NCBI GenBank assembly: GCA_964412555.1
Contig: CAYPPG010000089.1
Span: 1 to 22,578, forward strand
From: CAYPPG01 sp964412555
Lineage (GTDB): Bacteria > Hinthialibacterota > Hinthialibacteria > Hinthialibacterales > Hinthialibacteraceae
Direction: 5' to 3'
DNA length: 22,578 nt
Shown: positions 22,572 to 22,578 of the stretch, one piece after another
Layout of the letters: each line of letters begins with the position of its first letter
Numbering within the stretch: position 1 is the first letter of the stretch
Notes under the pieces: generated by a model
Told to the model about the DNA's origin: nothing
Database searches by the model: none
The model's input: the letters and a program-made list of their open reading frames with translations, nothing else
Program-made: the position numbers and the translations under genes

Positions 22572-22578
22572 GAGAATC

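Noticed and set aside
1..22578. CRISPR array, tRNA, rRNA, prophage or IS transposase
   Set aside because: No regularly spaced repeats, no cloverleaf-like or rRNA-like stretches, and no transposase or integrase motifs were seen on either strand.

Overview
The window looks like a piece of an uncultured, Gram-negative, flagellated bacterial genome. Four features point to a Planctomycetota, Hydrogenedentota, Sumerlaeota or Omnitrophota-like lineage: a lone fliG, a lipid-A-disaccharide-synthase N-domain protein, a pseudopilin whose post-helix segment resembles those common in such genomes, and Tat-exported Gfo/Idh/MocA and FAD-dependent oxidoreductases. This placement rests on gene content and memory of protein families, not on a search. 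Most of the window has moderate GC (about 42-48 % in lines I counted). The last 1.9 kb is much richer (one line 75 %).

Layout. 1-2400: groEL with its own terminator, then a pseudopilin. 2400-4760: a decayed stretch. A two-component-type beta-propeller fragment runs into a scrap of a NarL-type receiver domain. That scrap abuts a 3'-truncated HEPN gene, which pairs with an intact minimal nucleotidyltransferase. A truncated secreted esterase follows. 4757-5878: an envelope nitrilase-family amidohydrolase. 5969-9257: an envelope glycan module with a LAB_N membrane protein, a GT-C (PMT/ArnT-like) glycosyltransferase and a DPM1-type GT2. The GT2 gene is flanked by copies of a palindromic 67-83 bp repeat. 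9591-10613: fliG. 10964-13914: a sugar ABC permease, a Tat-exported sugar-binding protein and ribokinase, with no ATPase. 14037-15341: a Tat-exported Gfo/Idh/MocA oxidoreductase read towards them, with its own terminator.

15504-16637 is a dense run of small accessory genes, most of them broken: a DUF4160-like tail, a short DUF2442-like gene, a basic conserved hypothetical, a hicA lacking its catalytic segment and a hicB with an in-frame amber stop. 16684-18436: a GNAT acetyltransferase and a DegT/DnrJ/EryC1 aminotransferase, probably for an acylated amino sugar. 18613-19683: an Uma2-family protein with a closely coupled HEPN gene. 19758-20519: a SAM methyltransferase. 20745-22571: a GC-rich Tat-exported FAD-dependent oxidoreductase, probably acquired; a Shine-Dalgarno-like AGGAGA at the window edge hints at another gene after it.

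How the parts fit. The GT2, GT-C and LAB_N genes, with the aminotransferase, acetyltransferase and methyltransferase further on, suggest cell-surface glycan modification. The rbs-like genes and the oxidoreductases suggest sugar scavenging. I see no clear new defence system. The most distinctive features are the relic toxin-antitoxin cluster, the exact gene-junction scar near 3232-3309, the dispersed hairpin repeats and the Uma2-HEPN pair.
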